DNA of 64,000 bases from Gymnopilus junonius. Taxonomy: Eukaryota; Basidiomycota; Agaricomycetes; Agaricales; Galerinaceae. Shown piece after piece: positions 1-13,252 of the stretch (position 1 is the stretch's first letter; every line of letters starts with the position of its first letter). A program made the translations under genes and the position numbers. The stretch covers positions 1-64,000 of the forward strand of contig JADNYJ010000014.1 of assembly GCA_015501075.1 (NCBI GenBank), read 5' to 3'. The notes under the pieces were generated by a model that was given only the letters and a program-made list of their open reading frames with translations, was not told the DNA's origin and did not search any database.

Positions 1-1460
1 ATGAGTAGCAGTTTGTCATTGTTACCGAGAATGACAAAGTGATTTCCTTGGTTTTCCCCCCATAGTACTGGGTATCCAAAAGCGGAAAAAGGAGGCAAAA
101 GAGTGAAAAAGAGAGAGAATTAGTAGAAATATTCATGATCCTTTATTTCATGCAAAGAATGCATAAATTACAACTCATTTCAAGCCTTTGCTTTCCTTGC
201 TTTTTTTCTGGCGCGCTTCGCGCGCATGAGTCAGGAAAATCAGGTTGCCTCCCCGCAGCCCACCCAAAACTCTACAAACAGCAAATCAGTGCGAAAAAAT
301 GGGTAAAATTTTTGTTATTAATTGTTGATAGCATATGTGTTATTAGAGACCTTCTGAGCTCTGAAAATTGGTCAATCATGCTCATGAAATGCCCGAAGCT
401 CAGAGATGAGCATTGCGAGTGGCGGCACCCGGCCCGTGGCTGAATATGGTAATATGGCAGATAACATTGGCCATGGCAGCTAACATTCCAATGATTTACA
501 TGGCTCAATGATCACGGTAAAACATTCTAAAGAGACAGTTCTTTTTATTATATGTATCTACACATGCATGAATATTTCAGAGATTTAAAGATGACATTTG
601 CATCCAAGAAGGCAAAAATGAAGGTAACACGTGCAAATGTTATCTGCCATTGGGTGTGGCAGATAACATTTCGATGTTTTATGCCTCGTCAAGGCCTTGA
701 TAAAAAATTCTAAACAGACATATTTGATTGATATATACTCATACATGCTCCTGTAAGTCCTTGTATCCCAAAAATCTCATTTGCATTCAGGAGGTCGACA
801 ACAATGGCGAGTAGCCTACTGTCTCGGACATTGCCAGGCAGATAACAACCCAGCACTATGGGCAGTCAACCATTTCCTTGGCCATTGAAGAAGCACCGCC
901 CAATGTCACCGTCACTAGCACTGAATCCATTCTTGCCTTACTGTGAAAATGATGAAACTAGATCTATCATCTGAAGTTCGATGAGACCAGAAGAGAGGTA
1001 ACTAAACAGTGTACTCGCCAGCTTTAAAATCATTATATGCCACAGTTGCAACATTGTACATATGTTACTAAGTAATGGCAGACCAGTGGACTTTCAAGTA
1101 TCATCGCAAGATGGTCTAGGCTGCATCTAAGCCTCGAGGACTATACAGTAATTTATTGCTGACCAGAACAATTGTCGTGCACTTGCAAGAATGGCCAATT
1201 TGAATTACCAAAACATGCCAGGAGAGCAGTCCAAGGACATTGGAGCGTGCGGCGGCTCCACAACAAAAATGTTACTTGGCAACTAATAAACAAAGATGTG
1301 CTAAGGATTTGCCAGCCTGCAACTTGCTTCATGTACAGAGTAGGGCAAGAGTAGGTCACAAAATATTGGGCAATGGGGACATCAAGTACCACTTCACTTG
1401 CAGTAATAACTTATAAGAGGCATCATGATAAATTTATGGCATGTGGAAGTTATAAGAGAT
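1..1460. other. Non-coding stretch with degenerate duplication
   Basis: No convincing gene is visible: short open frames on both strands lack domains and intron logic. The only structure is a degenerate direct duplication (units about 455-612 and 657-794) sharing TGGCAGATAACATT near the start and CATTTGCAT near the end, plus the hairpin listed separately. Confidence 0.4.
635..671. repeat. Perfect 15-bp inverted repeat (hairpin)
   Basis: AAATGTTATCTGCCA at 635-649 is exactly complementary to TGGCAGATAACATTT at 657-671, leaving a 7-nt loop. The same TGGCAGATAACATT word recurs at 455, so the hairpin sits at the junction of a degenerate direct duplication. It may be the remnant of a foldback element; no function can be assigned. 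Confidence 0.6.
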
Positions 1461-1529
1461 CTATTTAAAGTACTTGATGGTAAATATAATGGAAATAAAG
1501 GAGAAGAAAGCTACTGTCTGCATCTGCTG

Positions 1530-1945
1530 CTGTAGCCACTCTTGCCATGCCTGCTCACCTGCGAGAGCCTCTTCTCGCCCCTGCAGCCATTCCCGCCATT
1601 CCCGCCATTCCCGCCGTTCATCTGCAACTGCCTCTTCTCGCCCCTGCAACCATTCTCGCCATTCCCACCATTCATCTGCAACTGCCTCTTCTCGCCCCTG
1701 CAACCATTCTCGCCATTCCCGCCGCTCTTCTGCAATTGCCTCTTCTCGCCCCTGCAGCCATTCCCGCCATTCCCGCCATTCCCGCCATTCATCTGCAACT
1801 GCCTCTTCTTGCCCCTGCAACCATTCTCGCCATTCCCGCCGCTCTTCTGCAACTGCCTCTTCTTGCCCCTGCAGCCATTCCCGCCATTCCTGCCGTTCAT
1901 CTGCAACTGCCTCTTCTCGCACCTGCCACCATTGATGCCATTGTC
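1530..1945. repeat. GC-rich minisatellite, ~50-63 bp units
   Basis: About seven units built on CTCTTCTCGCCCCTGCA, each followed by two to four copies of the 9-mer CATTCCCGC and then a TCTGCAACTGC-like tail. Unit length varies because the 9-mer count varies. Several frames on both strands stay open for more than 150 codons, since neither the unit nor its complement contains a stop. Read on the minus strand it gives a Glu/Arg/Trp-rich heptad-like repeat (WREWLQGREEAVADE) that would form a coiled coil. Whether any frame is translated cannot be told from sequence. Confidence 0.75.
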
Positions 1946-2921
1946 CTTGCGATTGTTGGTACTCACGCGATATTTCCTGGGCAAGCTCCTGTTGCCCCCC
2001 CTTGGATCTAAGCCTGAATCAATGTAAATCAGTCTTGGGCATAATGTTACCATGAAAATTATATCTTACTTTGCTGGAGCACATGCCTCAACTCATCAGA
2101 ATCGACGGTTGAGGCGTAATGATGACTTGGTAATGACGTGCTTTGTGCACCATTGGTGAAATCATCAAGAACTAGGGCCCTAGTAAGGTGAGTCAGAAAA
2201 AAGGGTACATGACACAATGTGTGACGTACGAAGTCCCATTTGTTAACCTAACAGAGCAAATATCAAGAATAGGGCATTAAACGCTTGTTAAAAGTCCACT
2301 TACTGTGGTCTCCCTGCATTGGGGGTGGTCACTGGGGAGGACTAACACCAAATGAATCAATCAGAATGTACTTGCTGGCGAAAGCACTCACTGTGGATGC
2401 CTGAGTGGGGAGAGTGGCTGCAGGTTCAGGAGAGGATGCCAGTGAGAGCTGTGATCGGCCCCACTCTGTCTCAGTTGGCAAAGGGCCAACAGGAGATCTA
2501 CCAGCAACATATATGAGGTTCAAGGCCAAAACCAGGGAGGGCAAGACGATTTACTGTTGGCCACTATTAACACGAGGCGACAAAGGAGGCTGTTACAAAC
2601 CAAAAGATGTCAATGAAACCCCAGGCCATAAGATCTGTATGACACCCACTGTCTGGACGTCAACATTGCTGGTGTGTGTGGGTGTAGACATTGATGTGGA
2701 TGTTGAACAGCATAGCAAAGATGATTTAATTTAAATAGAGCGAAGAGGGGGCAGACATACATGATTTGAATTTGTCCTAACCAGCGGATAGGCTGACGAC
2801 TTGAGTTCTGGCTTGGTGACCACAACTGAGGTTGGTCGTAAAGGTGGGGCACAAGCCTAGGAAGGAAATGGTAAGGATTCTGCTCTGTCATTGTATGCAC
2901 TACAAGAATCTTTTTGACAAG
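1946..2921. other. Non-coding stretch before chromovirus 1
   Basis: Only short open frames without recognisable domains or splice structure. It ends at the AGTAT target site (2922-2926) of the adjoining LTR retrotransposon. Confidence 0.35.
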
Positions 2922-2926
2922 AGTAT

Positions 2927-3122
2927 TGGAAAACCCCTCGAGAGCGAGGGGAAAACACTCAGAGAAAGACTCACAAACGAGCAGAAACGACATCTAAGTT
3001 GCAGCATAGAGGAGTGACTAGAGAATAGTAGAGAGAGAGAGCAAGAGAAGATGCCGAACCCATAGGGAGTCTGGACTTATATAGGTACGGACTAGGCACG
3101 TGCTTAAGGTGCCGGCCTTACA
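2927..3122 (-). repeat. 3' LTR of chromovirus 1
   Basis: The 196-bp LTR differs from its partner at five positions, all transitions and all at CpG in one of the two copies. It contains a TATATAAG box on the minus strand and a GAGAG run. It abuts the polypurine tract on its inner side. Confidence 0.95.
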
Positions 3123-3134
3123 CCCTCCCCCACC
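3123..3134 (-). promoter_or_regulatory. Polypurine tract (plus-strand primer) of chromovirus 1
   Basis: On the minus strand the sequence immediately before the 3' LTR is GGTGGGGGAGGG, eleven purines of twelve. This is the expected place and composition for the RNase H-resistant primer of second-strand synthesis. Confidence 0.8.
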
Positions 3135-4619
3135 ATGAAAAAGAAAGTGAAAGGGATGATAAATAATAAGATAAAGCAGAGAAATTAGGGGGAGAGAAAA
3201 GCTGAGTAGTAAGAGAGAAATCCGTGCACGGTGATAAGTTTAGGTAGTTTGTAGGTATGAAAACAATATAAATCGCTTTTATTAAACCCAACAAATATCC
3301 CTTGACTTGTGTAAGTTCTGGGGAGTGTAAGTATCAATATCTTTTAATTAGATTTGCTTCTATAGGGTTTTACAATGGGTTGTAGGGGTTCTTTGGATAA
3401 TGGATCGCTTTAATTGACTTCTGGCTTGGAAACTTTCTCTAAACTTGACTGATCTCTTCTTGAGATAAACTAGGCTCTGGCTATGCTTTTGAACTAAAAG
3501 ACTTCGTACTTTTGTAGCTGAGTGACGCTCTGTCTACTCCCAACTACTCAACTAGGTCCTGATTTGAATAATAAGCCTTTGCTTAATCTATCTCTTATTT
3601 GAGCTCAATTCTAAGTTTGTCTGAAGCTTATCTCGCTTTTATATCAATCAATTGTCTTTCTATTATCTATTTTAGAAGCCAGACGCTCGATTGTATTGCT
3701 ACGACTCGAGGGGTGCTGTCTGCTTGCTTTTCTACACTAATTCTACTGGGTTTTTATACTATTTTACTGGGCATCTTACTAAGCTAATTTGATAAGCACT
3801 GTGTAATTAATTATCTCGTCATTAGTCCGATTCGGAGTGAGGGGAATTATGCCATTGGTTGGGCATATTCATCAAGCGCTGAATATTTATCTCATTGCCA
3901 TATAAGGCATTTTATCGGATTAATATTCCTGCTGTTGCGATCGTGCAACGGCCGGTTCATTATAGCGTCTTTAATATTTGTCTACCTCGCAGAGGATTTT
4001 GTCTATGTCCTCAGGGGCTTGCTAATGTGTCTAGGATAGGTGTATATTTATTAGTTCTATGAGGGAACGCGAGGGGACGAGCGTCCTTGCGTCGCATCTT
4101 CATATTACCAAAAATAGCACCCGCTCCGACATCGATCATCGTGGATTATTCCTTTTCCGGTTACATTCCTCCGGATGATAAAAATAGATTACACCGGCTT
4201 CGGGGTAATCGACTTGTTTGGGCTGTCGCTCCGCATGTCTATATCGGGTCAAAGGTCGTTCCCATTGTCTGTGCGTGTTTCCGCGCTCCCTTGGTAGTTA
4301 TTTTAAATAAACTCGAGGCCCCTACTAGTGTGTAAGGACTGTAGTAATTCGCTTGTGTATCTTATAATAAATGATTAATGATTACTAGGTGATCATAATC
4401 ATTATATCTTTTGATATTAAGCTTTTAATGTTTAAATGTGGTTTTCTCGAGTATATTCGGGATGTTTAAGCTCGGGAAGGCTATCAACAACCTATATTAA
4501 TTTATAGAGATGGTCGAAAATAATGGGGATGGCCTGTTTTCACACATAACCGTGTAACAGTCTCATCAACGGGTGCATCAAAAACCCAGTGGGAAAAGCT
4601 ACCGCAGGCAAGGTAGAAG
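3135..4619. other. Unexplained AT-rich segment inside chromovirus 1
   Basis: Between the end of the chromodomain and the polypurine tract lie about 1.5 kb with no long open frame on either strand. It is more AT-rich than the pol region. Relatives usually have a short 3' untranslated part here, so a nested insertion such as a solo LTR is suspected, but no target duplication was found for any pair of TG...CA ends I tried. Confidence 0.4.
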
Positions 4620-6260
4620 TTAAAGGCTATGCACTAATCGAAAATTACCCCAATAAGTGTCTAAGGCCTCATTTTCTTCTAGGTCCCGTCCTGCGATCCA
4701 ACGATCTTCTTCAGGGCCTTCCCCCTTCCAGCGTACCAAGTACCTGAATCCACGACCCACCTTTTGGTGGTCTATAATCCGATCAACAAAGAATTCTTCA
4801 TTACCGTTCACCATTACCGGGTCAGGTCTTTCCAATTTTCAACCCGGGAACTTGTCATCGTCATTAGGTGTCCACAGCTTAACGAGTGATGTGTGAAAAG
4901 TTGGAAACGTGTTTGGCGCATTTGGAATATCGAGTGTCACTGTCAAGGCTTCAGGGTGCGCATCCACCACTATGAAGGGCCCGTCCCAGCGGGGCATAAA
5001 CTTGGCCACATGTTTCTCGTCAGCCGATTTGTATTCCCTTCATCTGTTCAATGTGTTCAGCATCACTTTATCCCCTGCACCAATCTCTAGAGTGGGACCG
5101 CGCTGCTTATTTGCTTGGAAAGCTTGCGAAAATTTTGCTAGCATGAGGTTATCCTTTGCGGATGCAACATCAGCCTGGATTTGCTCCATCAAGTCATGCA
5201 CGGCAACCTGCTCAACGCCCACGTCGACAGGGATATCAATCAAGGGCGGAAGTAGACGAGGTGTACGTCCAAAACGCAAGTGGAAGGGTGAGAAGCCAGT
5301 AGATTTGTTAACCGTTGACATAATTTGGAATCTAATCTGCGGAAGTGCTCGAACCCAACCTTTTTGGTTCCGTTCGACATGGAATCGGATAGCCTGGTTT
5401 ACCGTCTTGTTCATTCTTTCTGAGCTCCCATTCGTCTGTGGGTGGTACGCTGAGGATGCTTTGTGATGTATTCCTGCCAGCACCACAAAATGTTTCCAAA
5501 AGCGTGACATGAATAGTTTATCATGGTCTGATATCAATTCCTTTGGCAGGCCATTCTCGCAGTACCAGTGGTTGAAGAAAATATTTGCTGCCTGCTCAGC
5601 CGTCAGGTCACACCTTGTTGGGACAATACGAATTTCAGAACCCAGCCGGTCGGTCATGGTCAATATGCAGTCAAAGCCCTCATCTTCAGGTAGGGGACCA
5701 ATGAAGTCCAGAGATACAGAATCGCAATGCTCATCTGGCACAGGTAAGGGGTGCAGAGGTCCTTTGGGCTTGCTAGTAGTGCTCTTATTCCATTGGCATT
5801 CAGCACACCCAGGAATGTAACCCTCTTCCAAGTCTTTCCGCATACCCGGCCAGAAATACGACTCACGAATTGCATTATACGATTTGAAGAATCCAGAATG
5901 ACCCAACTGATCATGTGCCATCCTGAAGATGTGTTCGCACATCTCACAACCAGCTGGTACAATTAGGCGCTCATCAATAAACCAGAGGCCAGAACGTTCC
6001 ACTAGCTCCGGAATGCTCTCTTTGATAGACTGGAGCTTCTGACACCATTGATCAGACTTGTAAGCCTTCTTCATCTCCTTGACCAGCTTTTTGTTCACAG
6101 TGAATGTCACTTTTGCTTTGCTCTCACCAGGTACCTGAGTCTTGACATCACGAATCAATGCGGCAACAGTAAACACAGGACTTCACGCAATATCTTTCTC
6201 AAGAATTATATGTTTTGAAGGTCATTTATCATTATAAGGATGGCAGGCATCTCCGACCGC
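4620..6260 (-). pseudogene. Integrase and chromodomain part of chromovirus 1 pol (broken)
   Basis: Reading on the minus strand gives a zinc-binding HHCC region (GHSGF ... CAECQWN), then the DDE core: D in VSLDFIGPL, D in LISDHDKLF and E in GSSERMN, with HPQTNG just before the Glu. The GPF-like C-terminal part follows and then a chromodomain (FFVDRIIDHQK, YLVRWKGEG, DRWIAGRDLEEN) near 4640-4800. In-frame TGA codons interrupt the frame near 6190, 6227, 5037 and 4842. Each of the last two falls where relatives have Arg, as expected from CGA to TGA. The longest uninterrupted pieces are 5040-6176 and 4620-4835. Confidence 0.9.
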
Positions 6261-6264
6261 TTTT

Positions 6265-8442
6265 TCAGAATCCCCAGTCACTTCCAATGGGTATCGAGAC
6301 AAGGCATCTGCAATAGATTGACAGTTCCTCCATCCACCGTGCCTGGTGCCTCGACAAGTCTTTTTGCATATGAAAGTTCACCAGTGTCCGGTGGTCTGTG
6401 TACACCAGGAACGGGGCACCCAGTAAGTTGACTTTCCACTTCCGGACTGCCTGCATGATTGCTAACAGTTCCTTTTCATGAATGGGGTAATTCAGCTCTG
6501 CATCCTTCATCGATCTCGAATCAAACGCCACGGGTCGGGCAGTCTCCCATGTCGGACCAAAAGCTAGCACAGCACCAGTTGCGTATTCACTGGCATCCGT
6601 GGTCAGGAAAATCTTATTCTCATCGAGCTTCGTGTGGTCAATCACTGTCAAACATTCACGAGAGGTGACGATCCATTTCACAGACTCAAAAGCATTCTGA
6701 TGAACCTCAGTCCATGCAGGGAACAGATGCTCACATTCCTTTGTGGTCAGTCTTTCAAGTACATGTGTGTGCTTTGCAAGGTTTGGCAAGAAAGCCGCCA
6801 AGTAACGTACAAGGCCAAGAAAGCGCCGGACTTCTGTGGCAGATTTTGGAACAGGCCAATCCAAAATTTTATCAACCTTCTTGTCATCAGCCTGGATGCC
6901 ATTACGGGAAATCCGGTGGCCCAGAAAAGATATGTCATACTCGAATAATTTAGTCTTCTTTTCATTCACGTAAAGCTTATTCTCTTTCAGGGTACGCAGG
7001 ATTGTCCTTACATTCTTTTCATGCTCTTCCAGTGTCTCGGACCATATCACAATATCATCAAGATAAATATGGCAGATTTTCCCAATGTAATCCCTCAATG
7101 CATTTGTGACGTGCCTCTGATGTATTGCTGGTGCGTTTCGGAAACCCATTGGCATTACACGCCACTCATATGATCCAAAAGGCGTGGTCACAGCAGTTTT
7201 ATGGACATCATCAGGATGCATGCGGGTTTGGAAGAAACTGTCCGTCATGTCAATGGTTGCCCAGATTTTTCCCTTCGCACAGTCAGCCAGGATATCGTCA
7301 ACACGAGGCAAGGGGAAGTTATCAGGTACAGTGTTTGCATTGAGCTCACGGTAGTCACACACCCAACGAGGCAGCACTTTCTTATCAGCCTTGGGAATAA
7401 TGAAAGAGGGAGACGCAAATTGCGAAGAGGAAGGCTGGATGAAGCCTGAGTCAAGGCGTTGTTGTATCAGGGTTTGGAAGCTCTCTCGGAACTCGCGAGG
7501 ACAGTTGTAGTTCCATTTGGAAATAGACTTGTACTCATCTCTTAGTCTGATATGGGCGACCTCTGAACTAGGCAATTCATCAATATGAGGAATTGGGCTG
7601 AATACAGGACGGAATTCGTCCTTCAGTTTCTGGTCAAGTTTCTTCAACTGTTCAGTAGCAGCCAAGTTTTCAATAGTCGACTTGATTGCAGCGATGCAAT
7701 GCAGCGTCTTCATCTCATCCTTCACACAAGAGTCCAGTTCGTCAAGCTCGTCACGTCTGGACCTCATGTGTACAAGTAATTCGGCAAACATAGCCTTGTG
7801 GTTACAGACAACACTCCGTCTCTTGTCAATAGGCAGGATCATTTTCTTTCGCAAATGTGGCTCATATCTATTGTATGCGGGGGTCTGTGCAAAGCACTCA
7901 TTAACCAGGTCGTAGCCGGATAACTTATCAATAGCCTTTTTTGAATCACAATCAATAACAATTTTATTCTTCATGAGGAAAGGTAGCCCAAGGAGGATAT
8001 CGTGACAGAGACCATCTGCGAGTAAGGCTGTGATAGGTTTCGATGTCCAGGCATCGTCGCGAGAAGACAGGGAGAAGGTAACAAATTTCTCAAACACAAA
8101 CGAAGGGGATGAATCATCTTTTAATGCTAATCGGGCAGAAAAAGGTTTTGCAAGTTCACGAACAGGAAGGTGGTAGCACTCGGCATGTGCAGGACTCACG
8201 ACATCAAAGCTTGACCCAGTGTCTAGCAAGGCATCTACATGGACGCCCTCGAGTCCTTTACAACACGTTTTAGCTTTCCACAAGAGGTGTGGAACAGGTA
8301 CGGGACTCACATCTGACTCACTCTCATCCTCATCTGATGTGTTATAGCCATCCCCAGAACAAAGGATGAAGTCACGTTTGACGACGGGAGAACAGCAGCG
8401 ACGGTAGCGGGAACAGAGGGGAATCTTCCCAGGCCTCCACAA
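6265..8442 (-). pseudogene. Protease-reverse transcriptase-RNase H part of chromovirus 1 pol
   Basis: The frame carries an aspartic protease active site (LLDTGSSFDVVS, about residues 54-65). The RT fingers and palm follow, with LPRWVCDYRELN, FFQTRMHPDD and the catalytic YLDDIVIWSE box near residue 465. RNase H has TTDASEYATGAVLA and YTDHRTL. Just after LSRHQARWMEELSI about ten codons expected before the ADALSR motif are missing and the frame shifts, so the open frame ends in a foreign tail. The frame starts 136 nt inside the end of gag, in the -1 frame relative to it, which fits -1 ribosomal frameshifting for Gag-Pol. Activity is unlikely because of the downstream breaks. Confidence 0.93.
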
Positions 8443-9818
8443 CAGATGCAGACAAAAACAGGGGCAGGTGCATTGTAAGGGCCCATGCTCGGTCCAGCAT
8501 TAATGTTGAAAATGCCATTCGAGCGACTTCCGCCCCTACCAGTGCCTGTAGGGCGAGAAGAGGAGGCCTGGGTGGAGTTCGGATGCATATGGATTGATGG
8601 AACTCTGAGTCTAAACTGGGGGCCGGCACGGACCATTTCGTCTCTAGTGGCGATGGCCTCCCCCACCGAGAGCATGGTGTAAAATTCACCTGCAGGTGCA
8701 CCGTGAGGGCAGGTTTTTGCACGGCAGGCAACATAAACCCTACGACATTTGCGACAACCATCGTGATTGTCCAGGATGTCAATCTCGTCGGAAGTTAGGG
8801 TATCCAGAGACCCGCGATGGTAGGGATTGGAACCGAATGGACGATTGTACTGAGGCTCATTGCCGCCAAATTGACGGTTATAGAGGGCATTGTTTCGGGC
8901 ATAACGTGGTTGGGAATGTTGGATGGCATTGGGACTGGAAGCGGGCGTGTTGAATGAACGAGAGTCACAAAGAGCAGGTGCAGGGCGAGCAGGTGGGTTA
9001 TCAAACTCAGGGCGTTGGCGTTTGAGCGTATCCAGAGCGATCTGCACAGCGTCCGCCATGTCATTGCGGCGAGCGTCATCAATGGAGACTACTTCACCCA
9101 GCCAAGTGTCAAAATCCTCAGTAGCCTGGAGAGCGTCCTTCTCAGGCTTCTTCATGGAGTTCATGCGCCATGAGAGGAGGATGGACATGTTCATCATCAG
9201 GTGCTTGCGCAGGTCATGATTGGACAGCTTATGGTCAGGTCCAACGAGCGTGTTCCCAGCCATGATGCCCATGGCCCAATCTTCGAATAACTGGTCCTCG
9301 CGCATCTTCACATGAACCAGTTCTTGCATCACCTCCATTTCCCAAGTGGGACTCAAGAACCGAGTACGTAATTGGGACATGAATTGGGCAAACGTGAAGT
9401 CCTCCGACAAGAACCTGTCCCGATGCATGTCCATCCAGAGACAGAGGTTCACGTTCGAGAAGCTGGGCAGGATGGAAGCGACCTTTTCATTCTCAGGAAT
9501 CTTTGCGCGCAGGAAGTATGCATTTGTCGCGCGTTTGAAGTCGGCGCAGAGTTGAGGGGTCATTTTACCCTCCCCGACGATGAGCGGCGGGGACTTGTTG
9601 TTATCGCTGACTTTGATTTCGAGGGTATTCAACATGTTGGAGGACAAGGTTATGAAAACAGTGTTATCTGATGAAATTGAAGTGTCGGGAGATGAAGGTG
9701 TGGGTATATGCGTGGCGGGAGACTGGGATGTGGATATATGCATGGGGGAATTTACAATAAAGGGTGGGGCAGACGATACAGATGTTAGAGAGGATGAAGG
9801 CGGAGCGGGTTCAAGCAT
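8307..9818 (-). CDS. Gag (capsid-nucleocapsid) of chromovirus 1
   Basis: A 503-residue open frame with a long Ser/Thr/Pro-rich N-terminus. A capsid-like helical region follows (about residues 85-250; LRTRFLSPTWEMEV, MREDQLFEDWA, RKHLMMNMS). A Cys-rich box comes after it: CRKCRRVYVACRAKTC has C-x2-C-x6-C-x4-C spacing, whereas retroviral knuckles and fungal relatives carry His at the third position, so one zinc ligand may be altered. The frame is intact and overlaps pol by 136 nt. It would form the particle that packages the element RNA. Confidence 0.85.
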   Translation of the reverse strand: MLEPAPPSSSLTSVSSAPPFIVNSPMHISTSQSPATHIPTPSSPDTSISSDNTVFITLSSNMLNTLEIKVSDNNKSPPLIVGEGKMTPQLCADFKRATNAYFLRAKIPENEKVASILPSFSNVNLCLWMDMHRDRFLSEDFTFAQFMSQLRTRFLSPTWEMEVMQELVHVKMREDQLFEDWAMGIMAGNTLVGPDHKLSNHDLRKHLMMNMSILLSWRMNSMKKPEKDALQATEDFDTWLGEVVSIDDARRNDMADAVQIALDTLKRQRPEFDNPPARPAPALCDSRSFNTPASSPNAIQHSQPRYARNNALYNRQFGGNEPQYNRPFGSNPYHRGSLDTLTSDEIDILDNHDGCRKCRRVYVACRAKTCPHGAPAGEFYTMLSVGEAIATRDEMVRAGPQFRLRVPSIHMHPNSTQASSSRPTGTGRGGSRSNGIFNINAGPSMGPYNAPAPVFVCICCGGLGRFPSVPATVAAVLPSSNVTSSFVLGMAITHQMRMRVSQM

Positions 9819-10186
9819 GGTTTCAGCTTGATTCTGTTCCTGTCATTTTCGGGGTGGATTTGACTCTAAGGCCGTGTGATTTGTGCTCTTCTGGGAACGA
9901 GTGACACGGGAGGCCAGGATGAACAGGGTCAGGAGGCAGGTTCAGGGGAACTGGAACAGGTTGGTCATATTAGACAAGTTTGAACAGGATAATGGGTTTA
10001 TGAGGCAGTGTATAAGAGCGGGACAGATAGAAGACAGGTAGGTTCACAGCTCGTTGTTGAGCGTGGGGAATCAATGATGTGTTTTGGTTCCGAGACGGAA
10101 ATAGCGTGGTCAACAAGCAACTGCACGCGAGACTGAATTCAATAGGGGCGGGTTGATTAATGGTTAGACGCGTGATGAACACGCGG

Positions 10187-10283
10187 TAGACGTCGTTTGT
10201 GCTCAAAAAAAAGTGGAAAACCCCTCGAGAGCGAGGGGAAAACACTCAGAGAAAGACTCACAAATGAGCAGAAACGACGTCTA
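10187..10283 (-). promoter_or_regulatory. Candidate self-priming site of chromovirus 1
   Basis: A 19-nt leader segment (10187-10205) is complementary to a 19-nt segment inside the 5' LTR (10265-10283) with one mismatch; the 12-nt core AAACGACGTCTA pairs perfectly. No TGG-type site complementary to a tRNA 3' end directly follows the LTR. In Tf1 of fission yeast the 5' end of the element's own RNA folds back on the leader as reverse-transcription primer; this arrangement looks similar, with an 8-nt spacer to the LTR. That the RNA starts at or near 10283 is inferred, not shown. Confidence 0.5.
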
Positions 10284-10409
10284 AGTTGCAGCGTAGAGGA
10301 GTGACTAGAGAATAGTAGAGAGAGAGAGCAAGAGAAGATGCCGAACCCATAGGGAGTCCGGACTTATATAGGTACGGACTAGGCACGTGCTTAAGGCGCC
10401 GGCCTTACA
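10214..10409 (-). repeat. 5' LTR of chromovirus 1 (promoter LTR)
   Basis: A 196-bp LTR carrying the element promoter on the minus strand, with a TATATAAGTC box at 10361-10370. It is followed outward by the AGTAT target duplication. It keeps CpG at four of the five sites where the two LTRs differ. Confidence 0.93.
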
Positions 10410-10414
10410 AGTAT

Positions 10415-13252
<2,838 letters not shown>

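Larger units (their letters stand above)
2927..10409 (-). mobile_element. Ty3-type chromovirus, complete but decayed (element 1)
   Basis: A full-length LTR retrotransposon read on the minus strand. It has two 196-bp LTRs beginning TG and ending CA, flanked by identical 5-bp target duplications AGTAT at 2922-2926 and 10410-10414. The internal order is gag, protease, reverse transcriptase, RNase H, integrase, chromodomain, as in Ty3 chromoviruses, whose chromodomain steers integration to heterochromatin. The coding part is broken by one apparent deletion/frameshift after RNase H and by at least four in-frame TGA codons, so the copy is not autonomous. The 7.48-kb length is inflated by about 1.5 kb of unexplained sequence between the chromodomain and the polypurine tract. 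Confidence 0.95.

Noticed and set aside
3229..4558. Solo LTR inside chromovirus 1
   Set aside because: Candidate TG...CA ends (TGATAAG ... TGTAACA) exist, but no matching 5-bp target copies flank them.
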